Positions 17,121 through 25,684 of a stretch of DNA of 64,000 nucleotides are shown piece after piece. This stretch comes from Paenibacillus borealis. GTDB taxonomy: Bacteria > Bacillota > Bacilli > Paenibacillales > Paenibacillaceae. Below the pieces are notes generated by a model, which searched no databases, was not told where the DNA came from, and worked only from the letters and a program-made list of their open reading frames with translations. Both the position numbers and the translations under genes were made by a program. The stretch covers positions 5,022,001 to 5,086,000 of the forward strand of contig NZ_CP009285.1 of assembly GCF_000758665.1 (NCBI RefSeq), written 5' to 3'. Every line of letters starts with the position of its first letter. The first letter of the stretch is position 1.

Positions 17121-17444
17121 TCACACCCCCGTTGAAAGCTTCAGGAGCACCACACCGCCAATGATGAGGACTAGTCCTGCTACTTTTTTGACATTCAGAC
17201 TTTCTTTATAGACGAGTACGCCGACTAATGCGGTTAACGCCGTTCCTACACCTGACCAGATAGCATAAGCCGTCCCGAGGGGGATCTCTTTCAGCGCCAG
17301 TGACAGATTGAAGAACGCCAGCCCCATACCAGCGACCACCGCGATAGAAGGAAGCAGCCTTTTGAACCCGTTCGATGCCTTGAGCATGGAGCTGCCGAAG
17401 ACCTCACTCACAATAGCCAACGACAATAATACATAAGAATTCAC
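17121..17444 (-). CDS. Small multidrug resistance (SMR) efflux subunit
   Basis: 107 residues with four helices. The membrane-embedded Glu of helix 1 (AIVSEVFGSSMLKASNGF), AYAIWSGVGTALTALVGVL and the last helix GGVVLLKLS are intact. It is the first of two tandem SMR genes and starts 12 nt after the TetR gene. Paired SMR proteins usually insert in opposite orientations and work as an obligate dimer. The C-terminus is short, as usual. Confidence 0.9.
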   Translation of the reverse strand: MNSYVLLSLAIVSEVFGSSMLKASNGFKRLLPSIAVVAGMGLAFFNLSLALKEIPLGTAYAIWSGVGTALTALVGVLVYKESLNVKKVAGLVLIIGGVVLLKLSTGV

Positions 17445-17456
17445 TTGGATTTCCTC

Positions 17457-17990
17457 CTAATTAACCATCTCCAGCAATTTGTTGATGACCTTGTCACGCA
17501 TTTCGCTGCTGAGATCGCCGATTCCAAATACTTCCGATAACCACAAGCCGTCTACAGCCAGCCGGACAATCGTGGAAATTACCGGATCAAGTCCATCGTT
17601 CTCAATGTTCTGCTGCCAGACGGAGTACTGTTCCCGAAGGTCCTCCAGCAGATCTCCGTGGGTAAAAAGTGCTGCGTTAAGCGCTACGCTCATGCCCTGC
17701 GCTTCCTTATCTGCTTCAACGGTGGACTGCAAATAGGCCCGGCTCCATTTCCCTTGATCCCGTGTATCCCGGGCCGACCTATTCTGAACCTCTGTTATGA
17801 AATCATTGGTTATTCCTGACACCATGCTTTGAATTAAGGCGTCCTTATTTGGAAAATGATGCAGCAGACCGCCTTTGCTCACCCCTGCTTCGGCGGCCAC
17901 CGCTTCAAGCGTCAGCTTCTCAATTCCTTGATGCTTCACGACGTTTGAAGCGGCTGCCAGAATCAAGTTGCGTTTGGAATTACTGTTCAT
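17457..17990 (-). CDS. TetR-family repressor of the SMR operon
   Basis: About 177 residues. The N-terminal TetR helix-turn-helix (KLTLEAVAAEAGVSKGGLLHHF, residues ~24-46) is followed by a ligand domain of the TetR_C type found with SMR pumps. I prefer the ATG at 17990: GAGGTG lies 6 nt upstream, whereas the in-frame GTG at 17999 overlaps that ribosome binding site. It heads the operon and likely represses itself and the pump through the palindrome at 18015-18028. Confidence 0.9.
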   Translation of the reverse strand: MNSNSKRNLILAAASNVVKHQGIEKLTLEAVAAEAGVSKGGLLHHFPNKDALIQSMVSGITNDFITEVQNRSARDTRDQGKWSRAYLQSTVEADKEAQGMSVALNAALFTHGDLLEDLREQYSVWQQNIENDGLDPVISTIVRLAVDGLWLSEVFGIGDLSSEMRDKVINKLLEMVN

Positions 17991-18009
17991 GTGAATCACC
18001 TCTGCATTT

Positions 18010-18039
18010 ACTATACCGTCCAGACGGTTTGTTTGTCAA
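18010..18039 (-). promoter_or_regulatory. TetR/SMR operon promoter with operator in the spacer
   Basis: Minus strand: TTGACA (18034-18039), 18-nt spacer, TATAGT (18010-18015). The spacer contains the perfect palindrome ACCGTC-CA-GACGGT (18015-18028), the natural site for the TetR protein encoded just downstream. Confidence 0.82.
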
Positions 18040-18189
18040 GTGAATGACAGCAGCAACTTCGCCCGGCGGAAGAATCAAACTGGAGTTTATGCAGCTTATC
18101 CGGCCTGAGCAACTTTGGAGATTTTAGGCCACCACAGGGCTCCCCTTAGACTTCTCCTGGGACAGCTCCCTCTGTACAGTTCCCTGGGG

Positions 18190-18815
18190 AAATCAAGCGC
18201 AATACTGCTCCTCATTCCCGCTTCACGCCTACATTCGGCGGATTCAGGGGCACTTTTGCTCTTCATTCCCGCCTGCCGCCCATCTTCGGCGGATTCAGGG
18301 GCACTTCTGCCCCTCATTCCCGCCTGCCGCCCACTTTGGGCGAATTCAGGGGCACTTCTGCCCCTCATTTCCGCCTGCCGCCCACTTTGGGCGAATTCAG
18401 GGGCACTTTTGCCCCTCATTCCCGCCTGCCGCCCACTTTGGGCGAATTCAGGGGCACTTCTGCCCCTCATTTCCGCCTGCCGCCCACTTTGGGCGAATTC
18501 AGGGGCACTTCTGCTCCTCATTCCCGCTTCCCGCCTACATTCGGCGGATTCAGGGGCACTTCTGCCCCTCATTCCCGCTTCGCGCCTACATTCGGCGGAT
18601 TCAGGGGCACTTCTGCTCCTCATTCCCGCTTCCCGCCTACATTCGGCGGATTCAGGGGCACTTCTGCCCCTCATTCCCGCCTGCTGCCCACTTTCGGCGA
18701 AATCAGGGGCATTTCTGCCCCTCATTCCGCTTCCCACCTGCTATTCAGAGGGATTTATCCCTTTGATTCGCTCATACCGCCCACTTTCGGCGGGATCAGA
18801 GGGACTCCTGCAAAA
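18190..18815. repeat. Tandem array of 51-bp palindromic units (~13 copies)
   Basis: The gap between the tetR gene and the esterase (18000-18992) is mostly this array. Unit starts recur at exactly 51-bp steps from 18194 to 18704, then 42 and 51 bp. Each unit contains AGGGGCA-CTTC-TGCCCCT and a second palindrome of the type CCGCCCA-CTTT-GGGCGAA or CGCCTACATTCGGCG. Because 51 is divisible by three, long open frames appear on both strands; none has a credible start or protein-like composition, so I treat them as spurious. The flanks (18040-18190, 18815-18910) show no gene. Confidence 0.9.
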
Positions 18816-18914
18816 ACGCATTCTTTCTTCAGACGCAGACGAATCTGCCCCAAATTCCAAGGAAACTTATCCACAACAGACGAATATCACATATCCGGGC
18901 ACGCCCTACACAGC

Positions 18915-18941
18915 AAAAAACGCCCATCTGCTGATGAGCGT
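18915..18941 (-). terminator. Terminator of the esterase gene
   Basis: Minus-strand stem ACGCTCATC-AGCA-GATGGGCGT followed by TTTTTT, about 50 nt after the stop of the SGNH esterase. Confidence 0.85.
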
Positions 18942-18992
18942 CCCGCAACCATTATTCCCGCACTATTAATAAGAACTCGATTATCTACCAGC

Positions 18993-20123
18993 TTATGATC
19001 CTGATAAAAGTCCTTTAATATAACCGCTTAACTCTTGCGCCGTCTGCTGATGGGCCAGTAACCCCGGGTGGGTTCTTGCTCCAACCGTTTCACTAGTCAT
19101 ATCCGGCAACTGAAACACAGATACTTTCTTGTCGCCCGTGGACTGGATATAAACATCCACAGCACGGTAAATCGCCGGCATCAGCGGAATGCCCAGCATA
19201 CCATACGCCCAGAGGATGTGCGAACTATGGTTATATTGTCTCAGCTTGACCAGGAACTTCACCACTGCTACCTCAAAAGCTGCCAGGTCCTCTTCATGAT
19301 GACTTCCGTCTTCCTTCAGCCGCTGCTTATATCGCTGTCCGGTAGCCTCATCTACCCATTCCGGAGAATGAAATGCACCGTTATCGTTCGTGCCAAGATT
19401 AACAACCACCACATCGGGCTGCCAGGATGCGAAATCATTCACCTTATGCGCTCCCAGCGCTTCATTGCGCTCTCCGGTAAGCAGACCGCAGACCTGCTCG
19501 TAGCTATCTGGAATATTACCATTCGGATTGTTATCCCAGCTGGTGAGCACGCCCCAGCCGCTCTGCGAAATCACCCGGTAGTCTGCATTTACGGCTTCTG
19601 CGGTCAGGGCCGTGTAATTATGTACACCGCTGAACCACGCCGGTATCCAGTCTAACTCCTCCCGGGCTCCGATGACGCCTTCACCTGAAGTGATGCTGTC
19701 ACCGATGAACTCAAGCCGGTAGGGCTTCGCTTCAATAGGGAGGAACGCTCCGTCTGTCCGGACCGCATGGAACTGCAGATAACAGCCCGGGTCGCCGCTC
19801 ATCGCCTGGACCTCTTTTACAATCCGGATATTCTTCACGGCGTCAGGATTCATCCCGCGGAATACACAGATCCAGTGCCTTCCGGCATTCAGCATTTGTC
19901 TGCTGACCGGAACGGAGTTGATCAAGATACTGATCCAGGATTCGTATTGGTCATAACCGGACTCCACTTCAATCCACAGCCCGGAAGCCTGGACATTCAG
20001 CTCGATGGCACTGCCCGTCCAGAATAACGTAACCGGGTCCAAGTCGCCGGCCGTTCTGCCATGAATCTTCAAATGCTCTATGTCAGCCAGCCGCTGTACC
20101 TGTAAATGGGCATCCCCGTTCAT
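18993..20123 (-). CDS. SGNH/GDSL esterase of carbohydrate esterase family 2 type
   Basis: About 376 residues. An N-terminal jelly-roll-like domain (~1-150) precedes an SGNH hydrolase domain with the nucleophile block GDSITSGEG, NLGTNDNG and a C-terminal catalytic THPG. This two-domain order is typical of CE2 esterases that remove acetyl groups from xylan or other sugars. No signal peptide is seen, so it probably acts on imported oligosaccharides. The start at 20123 has GGAGGG upstream and overlaps the small gene before it by 4 nt; a longer in-frame start is less likely. Confidence 0.85.
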   Translation of the reverse strand: MNGDAHLQVQRLADIEHLKIHGRTAGDLDPVTLFWTGSAIELNVQASGLWIEVESGYDQYESWISILINSVPVSRQMLNAGRHWICVFRGMNPDAVKNIRIVKEVQAMSGDPGCYLQFHAVRTDGAFLPIEAKPYRLEFIGDSITSGEGVIGAREELDWIPAWFSGVHNYTALTAEAVNADYRVISQSGWGVLTSWDNNPNGNIPDSYEQVCGLLTGERNEALGAHKVNDFASWQPDVVVVNLGTNDNGAFHSPEWVDEATGQRYKQRLKEDGSHHEEDLAAFEVAVVKFLVKLRQYNHSSHILWAYGMLGIPLMPAIYRAVDVYIQSTGDKKVSVFQLPDMTSETVGARTHPGLLAHQQTAQELSGYIKGLLSGS

Positions 20124-20374
20124 TCTGATCCCTCCCGCCCAGTGGCAATCGTGAAGCTGCGGACTTTCATCCATTTGCCGCCCACCCACTCGTCGATCGT
20201 TCCCTTCTTCGTTCTGACACAGAATTTATGCGCCGTCCCGCGGTCAAAGCCCGTTGCCTCATACAGCAGATCATCGCCTTGCTGCCCTTTGAAGTACACC
20301 TGCTTCAGTCCGAGTCTGTTCAATAATTCCAGCTTCACACTTTCGGTATATTGCCGTGAGAATTCTTTTGACAT
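20120..20374 (-). CDS. Hypothetical small protein
   Basis: 84 residues, basic, soluble, no cysteine-rich or membrane features apart from one Cys. It overlaps the downstream esterase start by 4 nt, which supports translation. Motif-like stretches are GTAHKFCVRTKKGTIDEWVGGKWMKV, suggesting a small beta-rich domain. Not recognised. Confidence 0.6.
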   Translation of the reverse strand: MSKEFSRQYTESVKLELLNRLGLKQVYFKGQQGDDLLYEATGFDRGTAHKFCVRTKKGTIDEWVGGKWMKVRSFTIATGREGSE

Positions 20375-20520
20375 CTATGTTCCTCCTGCGCTGATTGAGT
20401 TCTTTATTGTATTTCCGGATCGCTTATTTGAGGATAACGTAAAAGCTGCGGATTTACACCTTTATTTTTCAATCCCGCTGCCTCGAATCTAGTTGATTTT
20501 GAACTCTACCATGTAATAGA

Positions 20521-22428
20521 ATGAATGAATTAAATAGAAAAGGATGCGCATACGCAATGCCGTTTAAGGAATCACGTTCGCTTAGTAAAAGATCGATTCT
20601 GTTCTTCTCCCTAATCATGCTAGTTAAAAGCTATTTCGCCTGGTATTACCTGTTCGAAAACGGTCCGACCTGGACCACATGGCTGAAAGAGATTCCTTTT
20701 GTGCTGCTGCTGTTCTGCCTCATTGAATGGTTCGCCACGAAACGGAAAATTGCCATCTATATGCTCGTCAATCTGCTTATTACCGTATTGTTCTTCTCTC
20801 TCATTGTCTACCATAATCACTTTGGAATCATTGCTACTTCTCAGGTCTTCGGCCAGGTCAAGCAGGTGGGAGCCGTCAAGAAAAGTATATTCGCCGTCGT
20901 GCACCCTCAATATATGCTTATATTCGTAGACATTATCATCATCAGCCTGGTTATGCTCAGACGCAAGAAGGCGCTGGCTTGGAAGCACTCGATGTCCCGC
21001 CGCAGTAACCGCAAGGCGGTCGCTGTTCTGTTCTGTGTTTCACTTGTCATGTGTATGATGAATATTTTTCCGAACAAGGCCAGTATGAATGAGAATGTTA
21101 AGGCCGAACAAATGGGGATTCTCAACTATGAAGCCTATGCCCTGCTGGGTGAACCTGAAGAAGAAAAGATTGATCCTGCGGAAATCTCCCAGGCCGGCAT
21201 TGACAAGACCAAAGGCATTCAGACAATAGCCAATCCAGTCATGTACGGGGCTGCCAAGGGGAAGAATCTGATTATCCTGCAGATGGAGTCTTTCCAGAAC
21301 TTCCTGATCAACCTGTCGGTTGACGGAACAGAAATTACACCTAACCTGAATAAGCTTGCCGCCGAGAGTTATTATTTCCCCCGGTTCTTTCAGCAGGTGG
21401 GTCAAGGTAACACATCGGATGCCGAATTTATCGTAAATACCTCCTTCTATGTTCCGCCGGATGGTCCGGCGACGGAAATGTATGCACCTAAAGATCTGCC
21501 GAGTCTGCCGAAGCTGCTGCAGGCCCAAGGCTACGACACGGCAACGTTCCATACGAATGAAGTCGGCTTCTGGAACCGCGGCGAGCTGTACGATGCACTG
21601 GGCTTCAACCGTTATTATGACAAGGCTTACTTCGGTGAAGACGATACCGTCTTCTACGGTTCATCGGATGAAGTCCTGTACAAGAAAACCTCCGCAGAGC
21701 TTGCGCGGATGGATCAAAGTGAACAGCCCTTCTATTCACAGGTTATCTCGATGTCATCGCATAATCCGTTCACCATTCCAGAGAGCAAATATAAGATGAC
21801 ACTGCCGGAACGCTATGAAGGCACGCTTGTGGGAGACTATATCCGTGCCGAGAACTATGCCGATTATGCGCTGGGTCAATTCATTGACGAACTCAAGAGC
21901 AGCGGGGTATGGGATAACAGCGTGGTTGTACTATATGGCGATCATCGGGGGCTTCCTATTTTTTCGCTTAAGGATGATGATAAAGTCTTAATGGAGGAAA
22001 TTCTGGGCCATGAATATAATGAGCGCGACTTGATCAATATCCCGCTCATCATTTCAGCCACCGGCATTACGTCTCCAAGCGTGAAGGAGCAGTTAGGCGG
22101 ACAGGTTGATATTCTTCCTACCGTAGCGAATCTGCTCGGCGTGCCACTGGACTATCACATTCATTTCGGACAGGATCTCTTGAATCAGACCCATTATAAT
22201 CTGCTCCCTCAGCGCTATTATCTGCCTACGGGATCTTTCGTCAATAACGAAGAGCTCTTCTTATCCGGCAGCGGGTTCGAGGATGGACAGCATTATACGT
22301 TATCCGGTGACGGGACAGAGCTCCTTCAGTCGACAGAGGATGAGTTCACCCGTGCACTTGAGCTTCTGCGGATGTCGGACAGTTATGTGACACAGCTGCC
22401 GGACAGGGTAGTAGTTGAGGAAGAATAG
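20521..22428 (+). CDS. ltaS: LTA synthase family protein (LtaS/YqgS type)
   Basis: 635 residues: about five N-terminal transmembrane helices (residues ~20-180), then an extracellular sulfatase-fold domain. The metal-binding and catalytic region is visible: QMESFQNF (Glu), GQGNTSDAEF with the nucleophilic Thr near residue 297, FHTNEVGFWNR, and YGDHRG in the C-terminal half. It transfers glycerol phosphate from phosphatidylglycerol to lipoteichoic acid or its primer. Neither of two possible ATG starts (20521, 20557) has a clear ribosome binding site. Bacilli carry several paralogues; which one this is cannot be told. Confidence 0.92.
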   Translation: MNELNRKGCAYAMPFKESRSLSKRSILFFSLIMLVKSYFAWYYLFENGPTWTTWLKEIPFVLLLFCLIEWFATKRKIAIYMLVNLLITVLFFSLIVYHNHFGIIATSQVFGQVKQVGAVKKSIFAVVHPQYMLIFVDIIIISLVMLRRKKALAWKHSMSRRSNRKAVAVLFCVSLVMCMMNIFPNKASMNENVKAEQMGILNYEAYALLGEPEEEKIDPAEISQAGIDKTKGIQTIANPVMYGAAKGKNLIILQMESFQNFLINLSVDGTEITPNLNKLAAESYYFPRFFQQVGQGNTSDAEFIVNTSFYVPPDGPATEMYAPKDLPSLPKLLQAQGYDTATFHTNEVGFWNRGELYDALGFNRYYDKAYFGEDDTVFYGSSDEVLYKKTSAELARMDQSEQPFYSQVISMSSHNPFTIPESKYKMTLPERYEGTLVGDYIRAENYADYALGQFIDELKSSGVWDNSVVVLYGDHRGLPIFSLKDDDKVLMEEILGHEYNERDLINIPLIISATGITSPSVKEQLGGQVDILPTVANLLGVPLDYHIHFGQDLLNQTHYNLLPQRYYLPTGSFVNNEELFLSGSGFEDGQHYTLSGDGTELLQSTEDEFTRALELLRMSDSYVTQLPDRVVVEEE

Positions 22429-22455
22429 GTCAGAATCATTATAGGCTAGAATATT

Positions 22456-22495
22456 AGAGCCCGGCCCCGGAGAAGCTTCTCCAGGACCGGGCTCT
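22456..22495. terminator. Bidirectional terminator
   Basis: A long GC-rich hairpin (AGAGCCCGG ... CCGGGCTCT with GGAGAAGCTTCTCC apex) lies between the convergent LTA synthase and alpha/beta hydrolase genes. Confidence 0.85.
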
Positions 22496-22505
22496 TAATC
22501 TGTTA

Positions 22506-23381
22506 TCACCGCTGCTTGTTCAGGAAATCCTTCACAGCCTGACCTGCCGGAAGCGGCAGCTGCATCCAGACATAGGCATGAAGGGAGTCAGGAATGCGTG
22601 TGATCTCATAGCTGTGCAGCAGCCCTGCGAAGGCATCCAGACTGCGGCGGATGGACTCATCACCCCACTCTTCTTCGCTGGGGAGGAATAGCACCGGACA
22701 GTCTATTTTCTGATAATACTGCTCAAACGACAGATCCCAGTACTTCACAATATACTCGGTCCGGACACGATTCAGATAACAATAAGTATATTTACCGCCC
22801 GGCAGCTGCTGCAGGCTGTGCTCATAGAAGGCCGAGAAATAAGGATTCCACAGTCCTTCCGCTGTCAGCTCTGCCCGTTGTTCGGCGACATAGTCCTCTA
22901 TTCTGCTAAAGATTCGTTCCTCCCGCTCCCCCAGTTCTGCACGAAGCTGTTCTTTTCTCTGCTCAATTTCTTCCGCCGTACCTTGGAATAATCCGTATTC
23001 GCCAAATTCATTGTTGAGTGCGCCTTCGCAGACCAGGGATAACACTCTCTCCGGATGCGCCGCCGCCAGACTCAGGCCTACTTCAGCTCCCATCGAGCTG
23101 CCGACAATGTGGCACTTCTCTACCTGCAAATGCTGCAGCAGCTGATACATATCCTCTGCCATCTCATCGATATGATAGCCGGTTTCCGGTTTGTCCGACT
23201 TACCATGTCCCCGGATATCGGGAGCGATGATGCTGTAGTCCTGCGCGAACTGCGGGAGAATGCCTTCCCACATGTTGAGGTTCCCGCCGCTGAAATGAAG
23301 AAATAGAATAACGGGTTTACTGCTTAATGAATACTTGACGTTTATCGCTAACCGCCCTAATGAAATACGTTCCTCAATCAA
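22506..23381 (-). CDS. Alpha/beta hydrolase
   Basis: 291 residues. Oxyanion HFSGGN, DIRGHGKSD strand-turn, nucleophile elbow GSSMGAE (Ser about residue 97) and a C-terminal catalytic His region (PDSLHAYVW) are visible. It starts at a TTG with GGAGG 8 nt upstream. No signal peptide, so cytoplasmic. Members of this family hydrolyse esters, lactones or peptides; the substrate is unknown. It is divergent from the lipase gene. Confidence 0.87.
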   Translation of the reverse strand: MIEERISLGRLAINVKYSLSSKPVILFLHFSGGNLNMWEGILPQFAQDYSIIAPDIRGHGKSDKPETGYHIDEMAEDMYQLLQHLQVEKCHIVGSSMGAEVGLSLAAAHPERVLSLVCEGALNNEFGEYGLFQGTAEEIEQRKEQLRAELGEREERIFSRIEDYVAEQRAELTAEGLWNPYFSAFYEHSLQQLPGGKYTYCYLNRVRTEYIVKYWDLSFEQYYQKIDCPVLFLPSEEEWGDESIRRSLDAFAGLLHSYEITRIPDSLHAYVWMQLPLPAGQAVKDFLNKQR

Positions 23382-23461
23382 AATTCAAACCTCCACATTA
23401 TGTATGATAATCCTATGGTTCGGCCAGAAATTCCGGTGCAACCGCTCATCCATAGGCACCA

Positions 23462-23505
23462 ATCCCGCCCGCCGATCATACACAGATAGAAAAGAAGGGC
23501 GGGAT
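23462..23505 (+). promoter_or_regulatory. Inverted repeat covering the lipase ribosome binding region
   Basis: Nine-bp arms ATCCCGCCC (23462-23470) and GGGCGGGAT (23497-23505) with a 26-nt loop. The second arm contains the only purine-rich sequence before the lipase ATG at 23511, so folding could hide the translation start. Suggestive only. Confidence 0.4.
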
Positions 23506-23510
23506 GCGCG

Positions 23511-24308
23511 ATGGGTAACATGCGGAATGAACAGGACTGGGCCATCTTTCTGGCAGCCGTCTGCGGGCAGACCTATGTACAATTTGAACATGCGGACGGT
23601 TCGTTCGTGGTTCCGGCGGATTTCTCGGTCGTGCATAATTTCCGGGCGAAATCCATGGGCGGTATCTCCGAGCCGTTTGGTTTCATTCTGGAATCACCGC
23701 AGGAGATCATTATTGCCTGGCGCGGAAGCAGCTCCACCACCAATTGGCTCTCCAACATGAATGCTGCGCAAAAGAAGTTCAAATATATCAAGGAAGATTG
23801 CCTGACGCACAGAGGCTTCACAGATATTTATTCGTCGGCAAGAGAGGAAATCCTCTCCATACTCGGCACCTTGTCACCGGAGAAAACGCTATACGTTACA
23901 GGCCACAGCCTCGGCGGAGCACTAGCAACCTTATGTGCTATAGATATTGCCGCTAATTCAGCCTACAGCTCTCCCCGCCTGTACACCTATGGATCTCCGC
24001 GTGTGGGTGACCCGGCATTCGCCAAAGCATTCAGCACCTATGTCCGCAGCAGCTTCCGTTATGCCAATCTCTTTGACGTAGCCACCTATGTTCCGCCGAC
24101 CATCTACAAACTTCCCCGGCAGGAGAAAAAATACTATTACACCCATGTTCAGACACTGTACTCATTATCTTTCCAGAACGGGACGGTTGAACTCAATCAT
24201 GTGCTTAGAAGCTACTTCGCTGTACTGTCAAAAGCCCGGCCGGAATTCACAGCGTTATTATGTGCCGGAAACCCCGGCTTCTGCCCGGTGCTTGAATTGA
24301 TTACCTGA
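23511..24308 (+). CDS. Class 3 lipase (Lipase_3 family)
   Basis: 265 residues. The lipase-3 core is clear: IAWRGSSSTTNWLSN (oxyanion strand), HRGFTDIY, the nucleophile elbow GHSLGGALATL (Ser near residue 132), TYGSPRVGD (Asp region) and a later His (LNHVLRSYF). No signal peptide, so it may act inside the cell or leave by an unconventional route. Neither ATG (23511 or 23520) has an ideal ribosome binding site; see the inverted repeat just upstream. Confidence 0.88.
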   Translation: MGNMRNEQDWAIFLAAVCGQTYVQFEHADGSFVVPADFSVVHNFRAKSMGGISEPFGFILESPQEIIIAWRGSSSTTNWLSNMNAAQKKFKYIKEDCLTHRGFTDIYSSAREEILSILGTLSPEKTLYVTGHSLGGALATLCAIDIAANSAYSSPRLYTYGSPRVGDPAFAKAFSTYVRSSFRYANLFDVATYVPPTIYKLPRQEKKYYYTHVQTLYSLSFQNGTVELNHVLRSYFAVLSKARPEFTALLCAGNPGFCPVLELIT

Positions 24309-24331
24309 AGCCCGTTGCCATTCACCTGTTA

Positions 24332-25603
24332 TCAATTCGCTAATATTTGATTCAGGCTCTTCTCCAGCACTTTCAATCCTGCTTCCGGCTGAATCCGGTT
24401 ACGGATAATATTCTGCAGTTCCTCCGACATTGCAGTGAACAGTGCCGCGTATTTATCGGTTTGCGGGGCGAACTTCACCTGATCCCTGGACTGGATAAAC
24501 AGCTCGCGGTAAGGCAGCTCCCGGTAAGCCCGGCTCTCGGCAATGTCTAGATTCGCCGGGACATGACCCGCCTCCCCCCAGATATGGCCGCCAACCTCAG
24601 AGAAGTACTTCATGAAGTCCATCGCAGCCTGCTGCTCCTCCAAGCTGACGTAAGCAGGAATAACCAGCGTATGTGAGCTTCCCCAGTGGGCGGCGCTGCC
24701 GAAGATCGGCGGGAGAGGCATAATACCGATTTCGGTATCATCATTGCCCAGATGATGGCCCGCTTCCCATACCCCGCCGAACCACAGGCCAGCCTGGCCG
24801 TTATAGAAGGAATCCCACGGTGTATTGTCATTCAGATCGCTTAATCCCTCTTCGAACAGCTGCTGGTAGAAGGTCAGGACCTTCACCGATTTCTCATTAT
24901 CGACCGCTGCATGTTTCATATCGGGACTGAACAGCTCACCGCCTGCCTCATAATACAGATCCAGGAACGATTCCTGGAAATAAGGGGTGTTGACCGCCAT
25001 CGGCTGTACCCCCGGAACCCGCTCAGCGATCTGCCGCAGCATACGGATAAACCCTGCGGGTGTATTCTCTTCGAGCTTCGGCGTTCCATCTGGAGTTAAC
25101 AGTCCGGCCTTGGCCAGGATGTCCTTGTTGTAATAGAGCATGTGGAAATGCGTATCGAGCGGTACCGCATAATATTGCCCGCTGTAGCTGACGCTCTGCA
25201 GGTTCTGTTCACCGATTTCACTCCACTGGAAGCCGTCCTGCTCTGCCAGAGCGTTCAGCGGAACGATTTGCCCCGCCTTAATGAACGGTGATAACCGGTC
25301 CGCATGGACTACGGCGACATCAGGCCCTTTGCCGAAGGACAAGGCAGTGCTCAGCCTCGCATAATATTCGTTAGATTCAAGTCTGAGCTGCTTCACAAAT
25401 ACTTCACTCTGCGAGGCATTATAATCTTTGATAATTCTCTCTACGAATTCACCTTCTCCGCCTCCGAACGGATTCCAGAAGGACACTTCGACAGGCATTG
25501 TACTCTCCAGGGGGCTTTGATTCCCGGAAGAGAGTTCTGCACAGCCCGGCAGCAGGAACAGACACAGCAGCAGAACGGGCAGCATACGGCCTATGGTATT
25601 CAT
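24332..25603 (-). CDS. ABC sugar-binding lipoprotein, second copy
   Basis: About 423 residues with a lipoprotein signal (LLLCLFLLPGCAELS) and the family 1 extracellular solute-binding fold. It is a close paralogue of the binding protein at 31027-32340: shared blocks include VKQLRLESNEYYA, VPLDTHFHMLYYNKDIL, MAVNTPYFQESFLDLYYEAGG, GQAGLWFGGVWEAG and HWGSSHTLVIP. The ATG at 25603 has GGGGGGAGCGAGG upstream; the longer reading (25684) would not give a signal peptide. It follows the response regulator gene and has its own candidate cre, so it may be separately controlled. Confidence 0.9.
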   Translation of the reverse strand: MNTIGRMLPVLLLCLFLLPGCAELSSGNQSPLESTMPVEVSFWNPFGGGEGEFVERIIKDYNASQSEVFVKQLRLESNEYYARLSTALSFGKGPDVAVVHADRLSPFIKAGQIVPLNALAEQDGFQWSEIGEQNLQSVSYSGQYYAVPLDTHFHMLYYNKDILAKAGLLTPDGTPKLEENTPAGFIRMLRQIAERVPGVQPMAVNTPYFQESFLDLYYEAGGELFSPDMKHAAVDNEKSVKVLTFYQQLFEEGLSDLNDNTPWDSFYNGQAGLWFGGVWEAGHHLGNDDTEIGIMPLPPIFGSAAHWGSSHTLVIPAYVSLEEQQAAMDFMKYFSEVGGHIWGEAGHVPANLDIAESRAYRELPYRELFIQSRDQVKFAPQTDKYAALFTAMSEELQNIIRNRIQPEAGLKVLEKSLNQILAN

Positions 25604-25647
25604 CCTCGCTCCCCCCTTTTTCAGATCAGGTTTATTCCAGTCATATT

Positions 25648-25662
25648 TTGTAAGCGTTTGCA
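25648..25662 (-). promoter_or_regulatory. Candidate cre (CcpA site) upstream of the second binding protein
   Basis: TTGTAAGCGTTTGCA matches the cre consensus WTGNAARCGNWWWCA at 14 of 15 positions. It lies in the 81-nt gap between the response regulator stop and the binding-protein start. Confidence 0.65.
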
Positions 25663-25684
25663 CAAACTCCCACCGATCCGGCAC

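Noticed and set aside
16764-18039. Guanidine riboswitch controlling the SMR pair
   Set aside because: The leader is short and contains a TetR promoter-operator; no conserved riboswitch architecture is visible.
18190-18815. CRISPR array
   Set aside because: Units are contiguous and near-identical along their full length; there are no unique spacers and no cas genes.
18096-18998. Three long open frames on both strands (214-284 codons)
   Set aside because: They arise from a 51-bp tandem array whose period is a multiple of three; composition is purely repetitive, and no ribosome binding sites are seen.
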